Assembly: GCF_900107925.1 (NCBI RefSeq)
Contig: NZ_FNUJ01000017.1
Coordinates: forward strand, 55,466-119,465
DNA: 64,000 nucleotides
DNA from: Amycolatopsis pretoriensis
Lineage (GTDB): Bacteria; Actinomycetota; Actinomycetes; Mycobacteriales; Pseudonocardiaceae
Reading direction: 5' to 3'
Shown here: positions 1 through 8,103 of the stretch, one piece after another
Layout of the letters: every line of letters starts with the position of its first letter
Numbering within the stretch: the first letter of the stretch is position 1
Position numbers and translations under genes: made by a program
Notes under the pieces: generated by a model
The model's database searches: none
Told to the model about the DNA's origin: nothing
What the model saw: only the letters and a program-made list of their open reading frames with translations

Positions 1-536
1 CCGGCTACGACACGCGCGCCCACCGGCTGCCCGCGCTCGCCGGCCGGGCCGTCTTCGAGGTCGACCACCCGGCCACCCAGGCCCGGAAGCGAGCCGTCCT
101 GGGCGCGGGCCCTCGGTACGTGCCGGTCGACTTCGAACGCGACGACCTCCCGGCCCGGCTCACCGAAAGCGGCTTCGACCCGCGGAAACCGAGCGTGTTC
201 GTCTGGGAGGGCGTCACCAACTACCTGACCGCCGAGGCCGTCGGCACGACGCTGGCCGCCGTGCACGGGCTCGGCGGCGACCTGGTCTTCACCTACGTCG
301 ACGTCCGCGCGCTGCACGAGCCGAGCCCCTTCCCCGAGGCGCGCCGGTGGGTGCGGGCCGTCGCGCGGTCCGGGGAGCCGTGGACCTTCGGGTTGCTGCC
401 GGCCTCGACCGGCGCATTCCTGGCCGAGCACGGCTTCGACCTGCGACAAGACGTCTCGGCCCAGGAAGCGGGCGGCGGCTCGGGGCTGTACCGGATCGCG
501 ATCGCGGCGAGGAGGGCCGATGCCCCGCATCAGTGA
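1..536 (+). CDS. Class I SAM-dependent methyltransferase, Ppm/Tcmp (leucine carboxyl methyltransferase-like) family, 5' truncated
   Basis: The reading frame is open from base 3 and stops with TGA at 534-536; the start lies outside the window. The visible part begins with GYDTRAHRL, which resembles the first SAM-binding motif of this family, followed by an acidic EVDHP segment and the family-typical WEGVTNYLT stretch. Family members transfer a methyl group from S-adenosylmethionine to small molecules; the substrate cannot be read from the sequence. The 3' end overlaps the start of the TetR gene by 17 bases, so the two are probably co-transcribed and the regulator may control this enzyme. Confidence 0.85.
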   Translation, partial: GYDTRAHRLPALAGRAVFEVDHPATQARKRAVLGAGPRYVPVDFERDDLPARLTESGFDPRKPSVFVWEGVTNYLTAEAVGTTLAAVHGLGGDLVFTYVDVRALHEPSPFPEARRWVRAVARSGEPWTFGLLPASTGAFLAEHGFDLRQDVSAQEAGGGSGLYRIAIAARRADAPHQ

Positions 537-1104
537 CGAGCGCCGCGCGGCCCAGCGTCAGCGGATCCTCGACGCGGTGATGACGTGCTTCGAGAAGGCC
601 GGCCCGGACGGCGCGTCCATGCAGGACATCGTCGCCGAGTCGGGGATGAGCGCGGGCGCGATCTACCGCTACTTCGACGGCAAGGAGGCGATCATCGAGG
701 CGGTCGCCGCCGACCGGCACGAACACGAGCGCGACCTCGTCGCCGCGGCGATCGCGGACGGCGGACCGGACGCGCTGAAGCGGTTCCTGGACGCGTACTT
801 CGACTGGGTGGCCGACCCGGAGGAGGCCCGGCGGCGGCGCGTGACGGTCCACGTCTGGGCCCGCGCCCAGCACGACGAGCGGCTCCGGCGGATCGTCACC
901 GAGGGGCTCGCCCCGCTCGACGAGGTCGGCCGGGCGCTGGCCGGCATGGGGTTGCCGGAGGGCGTCGAGCCGGACATGTTCGCGCGGGTGCTGCTCGCGC
1001 TGATCCAGGGTTTCCTGCTCCAGCGCTCGTGGGAGCCCGATCTGGACCCGCGCCGCTACCGCGACACGGTGACCGCGCTCCTCGATCGGGTGTTGCGTCC
1101 TTGA
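520..1104 (+). CDS. TetR/AcrR family transcriptional regulator
   Basis: 194 residues. Residues about 15-62 form the N-terminal helix-turn-helix, with the typical run from RQRILDAV through SMQDIVAESGMSAGAIYRYF to GKEAIIEAV. The C-terminal ligand-binding domain is variable and gives no hint of the effector. The ATG lies inside the last codons of the methyltransferase with GAGGAGGG just upstream, which supports this start and translational coupling. It probably represses the methyltransferase operon and itself; no clear operator is visible because the upstream part of the operon is outside the window. Confidence 0.9.
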   Translation: MPRISDERRAAQRQRILDAVMTCFEKAGPDGASMQDIVAESGMSAGAIYRYFDGKEAIIEAVAADRHEHERDLVAAAIADGGPDALKRFLDAYFDWVADPEEARRRRVTVHVWARAQHDERLRRIVTEGLAPLDEVGRALAGMGLPEGVEPDMFARVLLALIQGFLLQRSWEPDLDPRRYRDTVTALLDRVLRP

Positions 1105-1129
1105 GCCGCCTGCGTGTTAGCCTGACGCC

Positions 1130-1180
1130 GTGCAGCGCCTGATGACGTCCTCGCGACTCGTAACCCGGCGCGCCGGCTGA
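1130..1180 (+). CDS. Possible leader peptide (16 residues) ahead of the small ACT-like gene
   Basis: A GTG-initiated mini-ORF encodes MQRLMTSSRLVTRRAG and ends in TGA inside the 5' arm of a strong hairpin. A TAGCCT element at 1118-1123 ends six bases before the GTG, the spacing of a leaderless actinobacterial transcript. The core SRLVTRR resembles the short attenuator peptides found upstream of sulfur-metabolism genes in actinobacteria, but those usually continue to a cysteine-containing end that is missing here. The resemblance is from memory and the downstream gene is not a recognised sulfur gene, so the function is uncertain. Confidence 0.4.
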   Translation: MQRLMTSSRLVTRRAG

Positions 1181-1199
1181 ACCCAGGTCGCCGGCGCGC
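1168..1199 (+). terminator. Perfect 10-bp hairpin, attenuator or terminator
   Basis: The arms at 1168-1177 and 1190-1199 are perfect reverse complements, with a 12-base loop that contains the stop codon of the mini-ORF. There is no T-run after it. It lies between the TetR gene and the small ACT-like gene, so it could end the TetR transcript or act as an attenuator coupled to translation of the mini-ORF. Confidence 0.5.
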
Positions 1200-1266
1200 A
1201 GCGTCGTCGATCGCGCTTTCCCGGGACCTGGCCTCTCATACCCGTCTTTCTCTTGGGAGATCAGCC

Positions 1267-1536
1267 ATGTCCACGTCTTTCGCCATTCCCGCAAACCGCT
1301 CGGCGATGCTGCTGCGCCGCCGCATCGCCACGTACTTCGTCGGCGGCGCCGACGAGATCCCGGCGCTGGTCAGCGCCTTGGGTGGCCACTTGGTCCACGA
1401 GCTGTCCGTCGACATCAAGGACGGTGTTCGCGAGAGCAGCATGGTCTGCGCGGTGCTGCTGGCCGCGGAGGAGACCGAGCCGCTGCTGGACCGGCTGCGC
1501 GGGCTGACGCCGGTCGTTTCGGCGGAGCTGGTCTAG
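1267..1536 (+). CDS. Small protein with ACT-like character, unknown function
   Basis: 89 residues, ATG preceded by GGGAGA at good spacing. After a short basic stretch (MLLRRRIATYFVGG) the sequence alternates hydrophobic strands and helices and ends in LTPVVSAELV, which is suggestive of a single ACT/ferredoxin-like regulatory fold; no catalytic motif is visible. It is transcribed toward the metabolite cluster, on the opposite strand to it. An upstream mini-ORF and hairpin suggest attenuation control. Its last 36 bases recur downstream at 1722-1757. The family assignment is weak. Confidence 0.55.
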   Translation: MSTSFAIPANRSAMLLRRRIATYFVGGADEIPALVSALGGHLVHELSVDIKDGVRESSMVCAVLLAAEETEPLLDRLRGLTPVVSAELV

Positions 1537-1757
1537 CGGGCTAGCCGAAGAGGCACCTCGAGCCGCGCGCCCGAGGGGCTCCGGCCCGACCGGCTGGCCG
1601 GCCGGTGGCGGCGAACCGCCGCGCGTGCCGGCGTCGGCCGCCTCGGCGGAGCTGGCCCAGCGGGCGAGCTGAAAGGCACTCTTCAGCCGCGCGCCCGAGG
1701 CGGCTTCGGCGCCGCGACCCCGGGCTGACGCCGGTCGTTTCGGCGGAACTCGCCTAA
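1501..1757 (+). repeat. Duplicated 3' end of the small gene (interspersed direct repeat)
   Basis: Bases 1501-1536, the last 12 codons of the small ACT-like gene, are repeated at 1722-1757 with only a few differences near the stop; the first 26 bases or so are identical. A partial third copy of the stretch just after the gene (TCGGCGGAGCTG through CGCGCGCCCGAGG) occurs around 1643-1702. The distal copy overlaps the trpG stop codon at 1754-1756. This looks like a partial tandem duplication between converging genes. Confidence 0.8.
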
Positions 1758-2335
1758 CTGCGCACGAGGGTGCGCGGACGCAGGGCGTTCGCCACCATCG
1801 CCATGCCGCCCTCGGTGAACAGGGACTCCGGGTGGAACTGGACCCCCTCGATCGGCAGCTCCCGGTGCCGCACTCCCATCACCTCGCCCGTCGACGACCA
1901 CGCCGTCACCACCAGGTCCGCCGGCAGCGAGGCCGGGTCCAGTACCAGCGAGTGGTAGCGGGCCACCGTCAACGGGTTCGGCAATCCCGTGAACACACCC
2001 CGGCCGTCGTGGGCCAGGGGTGAGCACTTGCCGTGCATCGGCTCCGCCGCGTGCACCACCCGGGCGCCGAACGCCGCTCCGATCGCCTGGTGGCCCAGGC
2101 ACACCCCGAGGATCGGTACCCGCCCCGCCAGTGCGCGGACCAGCTCCACCGAAATGCCCGCGTCCGCCGGGTCGCCCGGGCCCGGGGAGATCAGCACCAT
2201 CTCCGGCTCGAGCGCGGCCACGTCCGCGACCGACACCTCGTCGTTGCGGTACACCTGGCACGACGCCCCGAGGTCGCCCAGGTACTGCACCAGGTTGTAG
2301 ACGAACGAGTCGTAGTTGTCGAGCACGCAGATCAC
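1754..2335 (-). CDS. trpG: Anthranilate synthase component II, glutamine amidotransferase
   Basis: 193 residues. A class I glutamine amidotransferase that releases ammonia from glutamine for the partner synthase. The start VICVLDNYDSF, the GVCLGHQAIG nucleophile motif (Cys79) and the QFHPES motif (His168, Glu170) form the complete triad. The GTG at 2335 overlaps the trpE stop in a GTGA, so the two are translationally coupled. It is the last gene of the cluster operon. By sequence alone TrpG and PabA are hard to separate; the TrpE-type partner favours TrpG. It probably serves specialised metabolism rather than housekeeping tryptophan synthesis, because no other trp gene is nearby. Confidence 0.9.
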   Translation of the reverse strand: MICVLDNYDSFVYNLVQYLGDLGASCQVYRNDEVSVADVAALEPEMVLISPGPGDPADAGISVELVRALAGRVPILGVCLGHQAIGAAFGARVVHAAEPMHGKCSPLAHDGRGVFTGLPNPLTVARYHSLVLDPASLPADLVVTAWSSTGEVMGVRHRELPIEGVQFHPESLFTEGGMAMVANALRPRTLVRS

Positions 2336-3672
2336 GCGGCCGCCCCTTCCACCGTCACGCCCAGGGCCCGCGCCCCGGACCCGAGCTTCGCCAGGCACTC
2401 CGCGTACTCCTCCGCCGGGTCGGAGTCGTGGACGATGCCGCCGCCCGCCTGCAGCCGGATTTCGCCGTCGCACCACACCATGCTGCGGATCGTCAGGTAC
2501 AGGTCCACATGGGACACCCCGAACGAGCCGACCGCGCCCGAGTACAGCCAGCGCCGCGCAGGCTCCAAAGAATCGATGATCTCCATCGCGCGCACCTTCG
2601 GCGTGCCCGTCATGGTGCCCGCCGGGAACGTCGCCCGGATCAGCTCGGCCGTCCCATGCTCGCGGGCCGGCTCGCCCCACACGTCGGACGTCAGGTGCAT
2701 GACGTGCGAGTACCGCTCGACCTCCATCAGCCGCTCCACCGAAACCGTGCCGGGGCGGCAAACGCGGCCCAGGTCGTTGCGGGCCAGGTCGACCAGCATC
2801 CGGTGCTCGGCCAGCTCCTTCACCGACGAGCGCAGGTCATCCTCGGCGAGCCGGTCGGCGCGGCCGTCGCGGCCCCGCGGGCGGGTCCCGGCCAGCGGGC
2901 GGATCAGCGCCCGGCCACCTCTCAGCGTCAAGCACGGCTCCGGCGACGCGCCCACGGCTTCGAACTCCGGTCCGCCGTACCAGAAGTGGTAAGGCGACGG
3001 GTTGATCTCCGTCAGTCGCCTGTAGACGGTCAATCCGTCCACAGTGGCCGGCGCCGTCCAGGGGTTCGACAGCACCAGCTGGAAGACATCGCCGTCCAGG
3101 ATGTGCTGCTGAGCTCGCCGCAGAGCGTGAACGTACTCGTCGTAGGCGAAGCCGAACGTCCCGGCGCCGACCGCGACCGTCCCGAGTGGAGCGACGACGA
3201 GCCCGTCGAGCGTCCGCGCGACCCGCTCGGCCGCCTTGCGGGCCGCCGCGGGGGTCGTGCCCCGGCCGATCACCCGGCCCTCGGTGACCAGCACCTCGGG
3301 CAGGAAGAACTCGTACACCGGCCGGCCGCTCGCCGGGTGCCGGCTGGGCAGCCGTTCGAAGTCGCGCGCGGCGTCGTAGGCCAGGAACCCGTACCAGGCC
3401 GCCTCGGCGTCGGTGCGGTCCGGCGGCAGGTCCAGCCCGGCCAGCAGGTCCACCGCCGCGGTGAGCGGCGCGGGCCCGTCGCCGCCGGGGTGCGACAGCA
3501 CGGCGAGCTCCCCCGCCGCCAGCACCGCGTCCCGCCCGCCCGGCCCGGCGGTGAGCATGACGCGTCCGGCGGGCCGCAGGGCCGCCGCGGCCGCCACCGG
3601 GTCCACTGTGGACACCAGTGGGACGACACAGCGGTGCAGCCGGGCGCCCGGGGACAGCGCGGACGTGATCAT
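2332..3672 (-). CDS. trpE: Anthranilate synthase component I-like chorismate-utilising enzyme
   Basis: 446 residues. Converts chorismate plus ammonia to anthranilate or the aminodeoxyisochorismate intermediate. The chorismate-binding domain (about residues 175-440) carries NPSPYHFWY, the PLAGTRPRG motif at 259-267 and a C-terminal QAGGGIVHDSDP. PabB enzymes have lysine where this protein has Ala261, so 2-amination (TrpE type) is favoured over aminodeoxychorismate synthesis. The N-terminal region is short and I see no clear LLES-type tryptophan feedback site, as expected of a pathway-dedicated copy. The ATG overlaps the upstream stop in ATGA. Confidence 0.85.
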   Translation of the reverse strand: MITSALSPGARLHRCVVPLVSTVDPVAAAAALRPAGRVMLTAGPGGRDAVLAAGELAVLSHPGGDGPAPLTAAVDLLAGLDLPPDRTDAEAAWYGFLAYDAARDFERLPSRHPASGRPVYEFFLPEVLVTEGRVIGRGTTPAAARKAAERVARTLDGLVVAPLGTVAVGAGTFGFAYDEYVHALRRAQQHILDGDVFQLVLSNPWTAPATVDGLTVYRRLTEINPSPYHFWYGGPEFEAVGASPEPCLTLRGGRALIRPLAGTRPRGRDGRADRLAEDDLRSSVKELAEHRMLVDLARNDLGRVCRPGTVSVERLMEVERYSHVMHLTSDVWGEPAREHGTAELIRATFPAGTMTGTPKVRAMEIIDSLEPARRWLYSGAVGSFGVSHVDLYLTIRSMVWCDGEIRLQAGGGIVHDSDPAEEYAECLAKLGSGARALGVTVEGAAA

Positions 3673-4826
3673 CGCGCGACCGCCGGCACGCGGAACTGCG
3701 TCCGCTCGTGGTCGCCGACGGGCTTGCCCATCGCGTAGCGGAACGCGGCGAGCTGGATCGCCCGCGGCGGGCAGCCTTCGACGAAGATGCCGAGGTCCCG
3801 GCTCTCGTACAGGCAGTTCCCGACGAGGACGACCTCCCCGCGCAACGGCGGGAGCGAAACCTGCGGCCCGGAGATGACCGTCATTTCCCCGTCCCACTCG
3901 CACAGTTCGCCGGCCAGCGCCCGCATGGCGCCGGCGACGAACCGGCTGCACGCCGGGCACGCGTTGTCGGCGTGGACGTGGATGCCTTCGCGCGGCACGA
4001 CGATCTCGACCGGCGCTTTCACCATGTCGAAGGCCAGCTCGTCGAGCGGGGTCCCGAGCAGCTCGATGTCGTCGAGGGAAAGGGGACCCATCCCCCGCGC
4101 GTGCGCGTCGCGCAGGTAGGCGACGCTGTCCGGGTCGAAGCCCGCCAGCGTCCCGACCGCGACGTCGAGCGCGACGGCGTTGCGGCTCGCCGCCAGGAAG
4201 CCGACCTCACGGGCCTGCCCGTCCATCGGGTAGTTGCCCTCGATCACGGTGGTCCCGTCGCAGACGACCAGGTCCTGCGGGCGCATCAGGTTCAAGTCCA
4301 CAGTGGACTCGTCGACGCCGGCCATGTGCACGATCCGGGTCGTGTACCCGGGCAGCAGCCCGACCAGGTTCTTCATCGCGTTCGAGTAGACGACGCTCGC
4401 GTGCGTGCGCAGCTGCGGGACGCCGATGAAGTAGTCGCAGTCCAGGATCAGCTCGGGGACGGCGATCGGCACCCGCAGCGACGTCGCCCCGGGGATGCCG
4501 GTGATGCGCAGCGGCAAGTCGTCGAAACTGACGACGCGGGCGTACTTCGCGGCCTCGTGGTCACGCAGGATTTCGTAGATCGCGTGCGTGCGCTCGGCGA
4601 TCACCGGCCGTGCCCCGTGTTCGGCGACAGCTCGGGCGATCGCGGCCAGCAGCGCCGGCCGCACGTGGAAGCCGGGCGCGGTCTGGAAGAGGTTCGGCTT
4701 GATCAGCACCTCCGCGCCGGGCGGCAGCGCGGACAGCGGGTCGCCGAGCAGGTCGAGCAGCCGGGCCAGGCCGTCCGGCACGTCGGCGTCACCACCGACG
4801 GCCGAGAGGGCGACCGATTCAGTCAT
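3669..4826 (-). CDS. DUF362 domain-containing protein
   Basis: 385 residues. N-terminal VLIKPNLFQ and the FIGVPQLRTH and NAMKNLVGLLPG stretches are typical of DUF362 proteins, a family without a settled function, often found with iron-sulfur proteins. Here a CPAC pair (around residue 290) and a late EGCPPRAIQ segment could bind a metal or cluster, but a full ferredoxin motif is not seen. It overlaps the cyclase gene by 8 bases and trpE by 4, so it belongs to the cluster operon. Its step in the pathway is unknown; a redox role is only a guess. Confidence 0.8.
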   Translation of the reverse strand: MTESVALSAVGGDADVPDGLARLLDLLGDPLSALPPGAEVLIKPNLFQTAPGFHVRPALLAAIARAVAEHGARPVIAERTHAIYEILRDHEAAKYARVVSFDDLPLRITGIPGATSLRVPIAVPELILDCDYFIGVPQLRTHASVVYSNAMKNLVGLLPGYTTRIVHMAGVDESTVDLNLMRPQDLVVCDGTTVIEGNYPMDGQAREVGFLAASRNAVALDVAVGTLAGFDPDSVAYLRDAHARGMGPLSLDDIELLGTPLDELAFDMVKAPVEIVVPREGIHVHADNACPACSRFVAGAMRALAGELCEWDGEMTVISGPQVSLPPLRGEVVLVGNCLYESRDLGIFVEGCPPRAIQLAAFRYAMGKPVGDHERTQFRVPAVAR

Positions 4827-5493
4827 CCGAGTCCTCCATCGCGATGACGCGCGCCGGTGCGGCCTCGGCGCCGGCGACCTTGGTGGGCAGCGCGATCAGC
4901 TGCACCACCTGCTTGGTCAGCTCGTGCATGTTCGTGACGTACTCCAGCAGCGGGATCCCGGCGGCCAGCAGCGCGTGGTGCACCGGGGACTCGCCGTCGC
5001 CCGGCCGCTCGGTGAGGCAGTCGAAGCCGATGAGACAGGCGCCGTTGTCGATCGCCCACTGCGCGGCCGACGGCGTCAGGTACGGCGGGCGGTCCCAGTA
5101 GTCGGGCCGGCCCCAGTTGTGCCGCAGGTAGTCGGTGCGGATGAGCAGCCGGTCGCCGGGCTGCCACACCGGCCGCAGCGCCTTCTCCAGGTCGTCGCCG
5201 GTCACCTCGTCCAGCTCGCCCTTGTGCGACAGGTCGGCGACGCAGGCGCGGCCGATCAACGTCTGCAGCGGCACCTCGTCGATGCCTTCGGTGCCGGGGT
5301 AGAAGTGCAGCTTGTACTCCATGTGCGTCCCGTTGTGCGGGAACACGTGCAGGTACGAGAACGTGCGCTTGGTGCCGTACGGGTCGGTCTCCGGCGTCAT
5401 CGAGCGTTCGCTGACGAACTTCGGGAACCAGTCGGCGGGGTAGGACGGCATTCCGTCGTAGAAGCCGTGGGTGAGGTCGACGAGTCGGGGCAC
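4819..5493 (-). CDS. Cyclase family protein (kynurenine formamidase-like metal hydrolase)
   Basis: 224 residues. The HNGTHMEYKLHF motif at about residues 54-65 corresponds to the HxGTHxDxxxH metal site of the PF04199 cyclase/KynB family, with Glu replacing the usual Asp. Known members hydrolyse N-formylkynurenine or isatin, or act in polyketide cyclisation. GTG start with AAGGAG upstream. In a cluster that seems to make anthranilate, an isatin- or formamide-hydrolase-like role is conceivable, but there is no kynureninase or tryptophan dioxygenase here. The substrate is unknown. Confidence 0.8.
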   Translation of the reverse strand: MPRLVDLTHGFYDGMPSYPADWFPKFVSERSMTPETDPYGTKRTFSYLHVFPHNGTHMEYKLHFYPGTEGIDEVPLQTLIGRACVADLSHKGELDEVTGDDLEKALRPVWQPGDRLLIRTDYLRHNWGRPDYWDRPPYLTPSAAQWAIDNGACLIGFDCLTERPGDGESPVHHALLAAGIPLLEYVTNMHELTKQVVQLIALPTKVAGAEAAPARVIAMEDSDD

Positions 5494-5508
5494 CGGGGTT
5501 CTCCTTGC

Positions 5509-6843
5509 TCAGCAGGTGAAGAGGCAGGTGTTGCGGACGTCGGGGTTGTTGATCATCGTGATGACGGTGGTGCCGCCGGGCGGGATCGCGCGCACGCCGC
5601 CGCCGGAAAGGCCGGACGGGGTCATGAACGCCGCCCACAGCGCGTACCACTCGGACCGCGCGCCGGTCTCGGGGTCGATCACCGTCTCCAGGTTGGGCCG
5701 CACGATCTCCTGGACGAGCGAACCGGTCCGCGAGCCGGCTTCGAGCGTTTCCCGCCAGGTCGCCGCGTCGACCTCGGGGCCGATGACGACGCCCTGGCCG
5801 CCGTAGAGGCCGGTCGGCTTGTACACCAGCTGGTCCTGCCGTTCGAGGCACTCGTCGATGCGCCCGGCGTCCGGGCCGGCGCCGGGGCGGCCGAGCATCC
5901 GGCACCACGGCAGCACGCGCTCGATCGCCGCCCGCTCGGCCGGCTCGAAGGCGTCCACGAACTCGGACAGCATCGCCAGGGTTCCCTTGTTGCTGAACAC
6001 GTTCGTCGGCGTCCAGACGACGACCTGGCCGTTCTCGTGGGCGCGGAAGACCGGCTCCAGGAGCGCGTCGCAGTCCGGGTGCTCCAGCATTTCCTCGAGG
6101 CCGTAGTAGCGCAGGATGACGTCGACACGCGCACCGTCGAGGTATGGCTTCCCGGACCGGAACTCCAGGTCGCCGATCTCCCCCACCCGGCAGACGACGT
6201 CGTTTTCCTCGAGCAGCTCGGCGATCGCGCGCCGCTGGTGGCCGTACGTCGTCATCCCGCCGGGGCCTTCGACGATCGCCACCACCGGCTCGCCGGCGCC
6301 GATCGTCTTGCCCGCGTTGCGCAGCGCCTCGGCGAGGTCGGAGCCCATGTCGAGGAACCCGAGGCCGTGCTCGGCGGCGAACTCGGCGACCGCGGGGACC
6401 CGCAGGTACGCCTTGGGCAGCGTGCCCACCATGTCCAGGCCGCCGAGGGCGCTGCCGATGTTGTACTCCAGCAGCTTGAACGCCGAGCCGTCGTAGTAGA
6501 CGTCGGCGCGGCCGTACAGCGGCGGCGGTTCCTCGCCGAGCAGCCGGGTCATCAGCGCCGCGTGCCGGTCGTCGATGCCGAGCGACCGGCGGAACCGGTC
6601 GAAATCGCCGTCGAACAGCCGCCGCGGCAGGCTGCCGACGAGCTCGTAGACCGTCACGAGGTCGCGGCCGAACGCCCGGTACTCCGCCTCGTCCACGACG
6701 ACCGGCCGCGGCAGCAGCCGGGGCCAGGACCGCCGTTTGGTCTCCGACAGCTCGAGGCTCTCGCGCGCGTGGCGCAGCGGGCTGTCCGCCTCCTCGCACC
6801 CGGCGAGGTAGGCCTTGGTGATCCGCTCGGACCGTGCCGACAT
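5509..6843 (-). CDS. Circularly permuted ATP-grasp family ligase
   Basis: 444 residues. Resembles the glutathionylspermidine synthase/circularly permuted ATP-grasp group: a LLEYNIGSALGG segment near residue 168, IVEGPGG around 230, and a late QLVYKPTGLYGGQGVVIG segment that resembles a nucleotide-binding lysine/glycine loop. Such enzymes use ATP to join a carboxylate to an amine via an acyl phosphate. The protein ends in NTCLFTC, an unusual cysteine pair. It sits between the exporter and the cyclase, 15-18 bases from each, so it belongs to the operon. Its likely role is amide formation on the cluster product; substrates are unknown. Confidence 0.75.
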   Translation of the reverse strand: MSARSERITKAYLAGCEEADSPLRHARESLELSETKRRSWPRLLPRPVVVDEAEYRAFGRDLVTVYELVGSLPRRLFDGDFDRFRRSLGIDDRHAALMTRLLGEEPPPLYGRADVYYDGSAFKLLEYNIGSALGGLDMVGTLPKAYLRVPAVAEFAAEHGLGFLDMGSDLAEALRNAGKTIGAGEPVVAIVEGPGGMTTYGHQRRAIAELLEENDVVCRVGEIGDLEFRSGKPYLDGARVDVILRYYGLEEMLEHPDCDALLEPVFRAHENGQVVVWTPTNVFSNKGTLAMLSEFVDAFEPAERAAIERVLPWCRMLGRPGAGPDAGRIDECLERQDQLVYKPTGLYGGQGVVIGPEVDAATWRETLEAGSRTGSLVQEIVRPNLETVIDPETGARSEWYALWAAFMTPSGLSGGGVRAIPPGGTTVITMINNPDVRNTCLFTC

Positions 6844-6861
6844 GGTTACCTTCCCAGGGAG

Positions 6862-8103
6862 TCAGGCGGAGACCGCGACGCGGGTCTCGCGCCGGGCCAG
6901 GATCGCCCGGTACTGCAGGATGATCACGACGCCGAAGGCCAGGTAGATCCCGGCCATCCCGGCCATGCTCACCACCGCGCTCAGGCTGATCAGGATCGAG
7001 TTGACGATCTGGCCGAACCGGATGTGCAGGTAGTACGCGGCCAGGTACCGCGGCCGGCCGTCGTCCGGCGCCAGTTCGGCGAGCAGCGCCTGCTGCACCG
7101 GGAGGTTCATCAGTTCCCCGACGGTCAGCACGACGACGGCGACGAGCAGCAGCCACGCGTCGTCGGTGACCGCCAGCACGGCGAACCCGCCCGCGTACAA
7201 CGTGATGCCCGCGTAGAGCCGCGCGCGATCCGGCATCCGCTTCAGCAGCGTGTTGACCACCAGGGCGAACGCCACGACCAGGACCGTGTTGACCGCCTTG
7301 AGCACGCCGAGCATCTCCACACCGGTCACCGCGCCGAACGGGAACACGGGCTGCGTCGGGAAGTCCGTCGACAGCCGGATGCCGATCGCGGTGCTCAGCT
7401 GCCCTTCGAGGGTCAGGATCAGCGTGGCCGCGATGATCAGCCGGCGGAACGTCGAGTCGGCCAGCACGACCTTGTAGCCCTGCGCGAACTGCGCGAGCCC
7501 GGTCAACTTGGTCGGCGGCCGGGGGACCTCCGGCTTGGTCTCCGCCACCATCGTCACCGTGATCGTGAGGGCGAACGCCATCCCGATCGCGCCGCCGAGG
7601 ATCACCGCGCCGAAGTGGGTGCTGTACAGGAAAGCGCCGAGCAGGGCGCCGGTGCCGAGGGCGACGTTGATCACCCAGTAGTTGACCGTGTAGACGAACT
7701 TGCGGTCCTCCGGCGGCGTGACGTCGATGATCGTCGCGTCGTTGGCGGGCAGCGCGAGGTTCGTCCCGAACTTCACCACGGCGTAGGAGAAGTAGACCGC
7801 GAGCGCGCCCCACTCCGAGTAGTAGGCGACCGCCATCACGACGAGGAACCCCGTGCCGATCAGGTCGCCGATGACGAGCACCGGACGCCGGCCCCAGCGT
7901 TCGGACAGGTGGCCGCCCACCAGCATGCCGACCAACGCGAACGCGGCGAACACCAGGATCAGCGCGCCCGCGACGGCGACACCCACGTGCGCCGCGAGGT
8001 AGATCGCGATGAACGTCAGGATCATCGCGTCGATCAGCTTGTGCACGAACGCGAGGCCGATCCGGACCCGGACGTTGCGGTGCAGGGCGAAGAAGCTCCT
8101 CAT
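6862..8103 (-). CDS. MFS transporter, probable product exporter
   Basis: 413 residues with about 12 hydrophobic segments. The loop between helices 2 and 3 carries GGHLSERWGRRPVLV, the typical major facilitator motif A. The ATG overlaps the stop of the upstream ATP-grasp gene as ATGA (8100-8103). Set inside the metabolite operon, it most likely exports the product or an intermediate across the cytoplasmic membrane and may give self-protection. Nothing in the sequence defines the substrate. Confidence 0.88.
   Translation of the reverse strand: MRSFFALHRNVRVRIGLAFVHKLIDAMILTFIAIYLAAHVGVAVAGALILVFAAFALVGMLVGGHLSERWGRRPVLVIGDLIGTGFLVVMAVAYYSEWGALAVYFSYAVVKFGTNLALPANDATIIDVTPPEDRKFVYTVNYWVINVALGTGALLGAFLYSTHFGAVILGGAIGMAFALTITVTMVAETKPEVPRPPTKLTGLAQFAQGYKVVLADSTFRRLIIAATLILTLEGQLSTAIGIRLSTDFPTQPVFPFGAVTGVEMLGVLKAVNTVLVVAFALVVNTLLKRMPDRARLYAGITLYAGGFAVLAVTDDAWLLLVAVVVLTVGELMNLPVQQALLAELAPDDGRPRYLAAYYLHIRFGQIVNSILISLSAVVSMAGMAGIYLAFGVVIILQYRAILARRETRVAVSA

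Noticed and set aside
2332..3672. PabB (aminodeoxychorismate synthase) assignment for the chorismate enzyme
   Set aside because: PabB-type enzymes have lysine in the PIKGT motif; this protein has PLAGT with Ala261, the TrpE form.
4819..5493. Kynurenine pathway for anthranilate supply
   Set aside because: Only a formamidase-like protein is present; no tryptophan dioxygenase or kynureninase is seen, and TrpE/TrpG already explain anthranilate.
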